Source: JBAXTE01 sp963556065
GTDB taxonomy: Bacteria > Bacteroidota > Bacteroidia > Bacteroidales > WCHB1-69
NCBI GenBank assembly: GCA_963556065.3
Contig: CAUVYH020000017.1
Coordinates: 248,001-312,000 of the forward strand
DNA length: 64,000 bases
Reading direction: 5' to 3'
The notes beneath the pieces are model-generated. The model was not told where the DNA came from. It saw only the letters and a list, made by a program, of their open reading frames with translations, and ran no database searches. The position numbers and the translations under genes were made by a program. Of this stretch, positions 61,948-64,000 are shown piece by piece (the first letter of the stretch is position 1; every line of letters begins with the position of its first letter).

Positions 61948-62796
61948 ATGAAAAAATTATTTGCTTTATTTACCGTTGCTGCAATGCTCACAATGAGTGT
62001 TTCGAACGTAATAGCACAAGATGCTAAAAAAGATAACAAAGCAGTTGCAAAAACTGAGGTTAAGAAAGATGCAAAAGCAGACACAACAAAAGCTGTTGCA
62101 AAAGACTCAAATGCATTAGCTGAAAAACCGGTTGCAAAAGACACAACTGTGGCAGCAGCTCAGGAACGTTCTTTTCACCAAGTTTTAAAAGATAAATTTA
62201 TTGAAGGAGGTGCCGGCTGGATGGCTCCTATTCTAATAGTTATGATTCTTGGTTTGGCATTAGTTGTTGAACGTATTATTTATTTGAACATGGCTTCAAC
62301 AAATTCAAAAAAATTACTTACTAAAATTGAAACTTCATTGGCCGAAGGTGGCGTAGATGCTGCTAAAGAAGTTTGCCGCAACACTCGTGGCCCATTGGCA
62401 AGTGTATTTTATCAGGGACTTGATCGTACCGAAGAAGGAATTGATATTGTTGAAAAATCTGTAGTTTCTTATGGTAGTGTTCAAATGGGACGTTTGGAAT
62501 CAAATTTGGGCTGGATAGGTCTTTGTATTGCACTTGCTCCTATGTTGGGATTCTTGGGAACAGTTGTTGGGATGGTTCAGGCTTTTGACGATATTGAAAA
62601 AGCAGGGGATATTTCTCCGACCGTTGTTGCCGGTGGTATGAAAGTAGCTCTTTTAACAACCGTATTCGGTTTGATTACAGCACTTATTCTTCAGGTATTT
62701 TACAGCTATCTAGTAACTAAAATTGACTCTATCGTAAATCAAATGGAAGACGCAACTATTTCATTTATGGATATCGTTGTTAAATTTAAACGCTAA
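61948..62796 (+). CDS. exbB: ExbB/TolQ/MotA-family proton channel subunit
   Basis: A 282-aa inner-membrane protein. A signal-like first helix (~1-24, ending VIAQD) is followed by ~45 residues of Lys/Ala/Asp-rich low-complexity sequence (KKDNKAVAKTEVKKDAKA). The channel domain follows, with helices at ~90-112, ~185-210 and ~225-250; WIGLCIALAPMLGFLGTVVGMV (core APMLGFLGTVVGM) is the family signature. With ExbD and a TonB protein it uses the proton gradient to energise outer-membrane receptors. First gene of an operon that leaves the window. Confidence 0.94.
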   Translation: MKKLFALFTVAAMLTMSVSNVIAQDAKKDNKAVAKTEVKKDAKADTTKAVAKDSNALAEKPVAKDTTVAAAQERSFHQVLKDKFIEGGAGWMAPILIVMILGLALVVERIIYLNMASTNSKKLLTKIETSLAEGGVDAAKEVCRNTRGPLASVFYQGLDRTEEGIDIVEKSVVSYGSVQMGRLESNLGWIGLCIALAPMLGFLGTVVGMVQAFDDIEKAGDISPTVVAGGMKVALLTTVFGLITALILQVFYSYLVTKIDSIVNQMEDATISFMDIVVKFKR

Positions 62797-62856
62797 TTTT
62801 GAATTGTTCAAAATTTGACGGGAATTAAATTTATAATTTAAAATAGAGTTTATACA

Positions 62857-63282
62857 ATGAAAAATAAAATAATCACAATATTGTTGGCAGTAGTTTCGAT
62901 ACTGGCTTCATTGTCAATCGTATATTTTGCAGCAAAATACGATTCTACAACTAAATACGACACATTCCTGTCTCTTAGTATGTATGCAGTCTATGCTGTA
63001 ATGGCTTTAGCTTTTGTCTGTCTGATAGGATTTGCTATTTGGTCGATAATTGCTAATTTTAGAGATTCAAAAGAATCATTGATTGGTGTAGGTGTTTTGG
63101 TTGCAGTATTTCTTGTTTCTTATCTTGTTTCTTCACCTACAACTTCGGCTATCGAAGTCAAATTTGCAGTTTCTCCCAACCTCTCCAAGCTGATCGGCGG
63201 AGGAGCAATTGCTGCGTATATTTTTGGACTTGGCGCACTCTTAGCGATGTTGTGGTCGAGTATTTCAATCAAATTTAAATAG
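62857..63282 (+). CDS. Four-helix membrane protein of the exb operon
   Basis: A 141-aa protein with hydrophobic segments at ~5-25, ~42-65, ~78-95 and ~112-135. It lies between exbB and exbD, 60 bp and 8 bp away. I recall small membrane proteins at this position in Bacteroidota Exb operons, but no function. It may stabilise or regulate the ExbB-ExbD complex (inference). Confidence 0.8.
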   Translation: MKNKIITILLAVVSILASLSIVYFAAKYDSTTKYDTFLSLSMYAVYAVMALAFVCLIGFAIWSIIANFRDSKESLIGVGVLVAVFLVSYLVSSPTTSAIEVKFAVSPNLSKLIGGGAIAAYIFGLGALLAMLWSSISIKFK

Positions 63283-63290
63283 AAATTATT

Positions 63291-63863
63291 ATGAGCAGAA
63301 AAACACCGGAAGTAAACTCAGGCTCAATGGCAGACATCTCATTCCTGCTGTTAACCTTCTTCTTGCTCACGTCTTCTATCAGCACCGATCAGGGAATTTC
63401 AAGGAAATTACCGCCACCTCCCGATCCCAAAGTCATTCCTCCTAAAATCAAAGAACGGAATGTTCTTCAGGTTTTGGTAAACTTGAACGATCAACTGCTC
63501 GTTAACCATGAGCCGGGTGATATTACTACCTTGAAGGATGTAGCCGTTAAGTTCTTAACCAATCCTACCAATGACCCGAACATGTCGGAGATAGAAGAAG
63601 AGGAAATCGGAGCTCTTGGAGCCGTCAGAAAATCAAAAGGGATTATTTCGTTACAAAACGATAGGGGTACTTCGTATGGAATGTATATTAAAGTTCAAAA
63701 TGAATTAACCAGAGCCGTTAACGAAATCCGTGACAAGTTATCCATGGATAAATTTGGGAAAAAATATGCCGATTTAAATGATGAACTCCAAAAAGATGTG
63801 GGTAAGGCAGTGCCTATCGCAATTTCAGAAGCTGAACCTAAAAATATAGGAGGTAAAAAATAA
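63291..63863 (+). CDS. exbD: ExbD/TolR-family biopolymer transport protein
   Basis: A 190-aa protein with one N-terminal membrane helix (~18-38) that contains the essential Asp (SMADISFLLLTFFLLTS). A Pro-rich linker (RKLPPPPDPKVIPPK) crosses the periplasm to a soluble domain. At 190 residues it is longer than E. coli ExbD (141), with an insert around residues 90-115. It forms the proton path with ExbB. The stop overlaps the next start (TAATG). Confidence 0.92.
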   Translation: MSRKTPEVNSGSMADISFLLLTFFLLTSSISTDQGISRKLPPPPDPKVIPPKIKERNVLQVLVNLNDQLLVNHEPGDITTLKDVAVKFLTNPTNDPNMSEIEEEEIGALGAVRKSKGIISLQNDRGTSYGMYIKVQNELTRAVNEIRDKLSMDKFGKKYADLNDELQKDVGKAVPIAISEAEPKNIGGKK

Positions 63864-64000
63864 TGGGAAGATTTAAAAAAGAAGGAAACAAAGATACTCC
63901 GGGAATTAACACCGGGTCTATGTCTGATATTATCTTCATGTTTTTGTTCTTCTTTATGGTAATTACCAAAATGCGTGAGAATACATTATTTGTAAAAGTA
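63863..64000 (+). CDS. Second ExbD-family protein, 3' end outside the window
   Basis: The first 46 residues are visible. After a basic start (MGRFKKEGNKDTPG) comes the ExbD helix with its Asp: TGSMSDIIFMFLFFFMV. It begins in the stop codon of the first exbD (TAATG), so the two are coupled. Paired exbD genes are common in Bacteroidota. Confidence 0.88.
   Translation, partial: MGRFKKEGNKDTPGINTGSMSDIIFMFLFFFMVITKMRENTLFVKV

Overview
This window looks like a chromosomal contig of a low-GC member of the Bacteroidota, most likely Bacteroidales-like. Two predicted secreted proteins end in type IX secretion (T9SS) sorting tails. Many genes carry a Bacteroidota -7 promoter element (TAnnTTTG) a few tens of bases before a plausible start, with no Shine-Dalgarno sequence. 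The gene content also fits: a fused FtcD, an isolated tryptophanase, BT_3928-like and DUF1599 proteins beside tpiA, and ExbB-ExbD-ExbD with an inserted membrane protein. No species is named, because no search could be run.

Layout. 1-7.4 kb: 3' end of a sensor kinase, a regulatory-domain protein, gapA, a cyclophilin, a lipoprotein, an M20 dipeptidase coupled to the c-di-AMP synthase cdaA, and folP. 7.5-17.6 kb: a forward cluster of DUF1599, a DoxX/BT_3928-like protein, a lone OppB-type permease, tpiA, prmA, a 1509-aa exported protein of unknown function and a lipoprotein. 17.7-20.1 kb: queD, a T9SS-exported endonuclease I and mntP on the reverse strand. 20.1-21.6 kb: a non-coding tandem array of about 219-bp units. 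21.6-31.2 kb: a POT-type transporter, a twice-frameshifted M3 peptidase gene, a LysM lytic transglycosylase, a HAD protein, a DEAD-box helicase, a DUF3795 protein, a membrane protein and a Spo0M-like protein.

31.2-39.7 kb is the most unusual region. A 2022-aa T9SS surface protein with seven 79-aa Ig-like repeats is followed by a 75-aa protein with an exosortase-type C-terminal signal. Next comes the decayed C-terminal half of an exosortase-family gene. Diverged direct repeats of about 250 bp flank this block. Beside it is a tRNA-Lys gene whose 5' end and promoter are repeated in a 253-bp tandem array.

39.7-49.8 kb: a lipid kinase, tnaA, free-methionine sulfoxide reductase, ftcD, a DivIC/FtsB-like protein, an MsbA-like ABC exporter and purB. 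49.8-55.4 kb is an accessory stretch with strong palindromes, a stand-alone E2-type acyltransferase, uncharacterised genes (one possibly nucleoside-phosphorylase-like, two membrane proteins) and a 122-bp MITE inserted in a stop codon. 55.4-64 kb: a glutathionylspermidine-synthase-family gene with small lipoproteins, a zinc-ribbon protein, miaB-tatD-ansA, tRNA-Ser and the start of an exbB/exbD operon that runs off the end.

Housekeeping genes cover glycolysis (gapA, tpiA), folate and one-carbon metabolism (folP, ftcD), queuosine and tRNA modification (queD, miaB), purine synthesis (purB) and amino-acid catabolism (tnaA, ftcD, ansA). The novelty lies in the repeats, the exosortase remnant and the accessory genes. 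Coordinates of short sites were counted by eye and may be off by a base or two.
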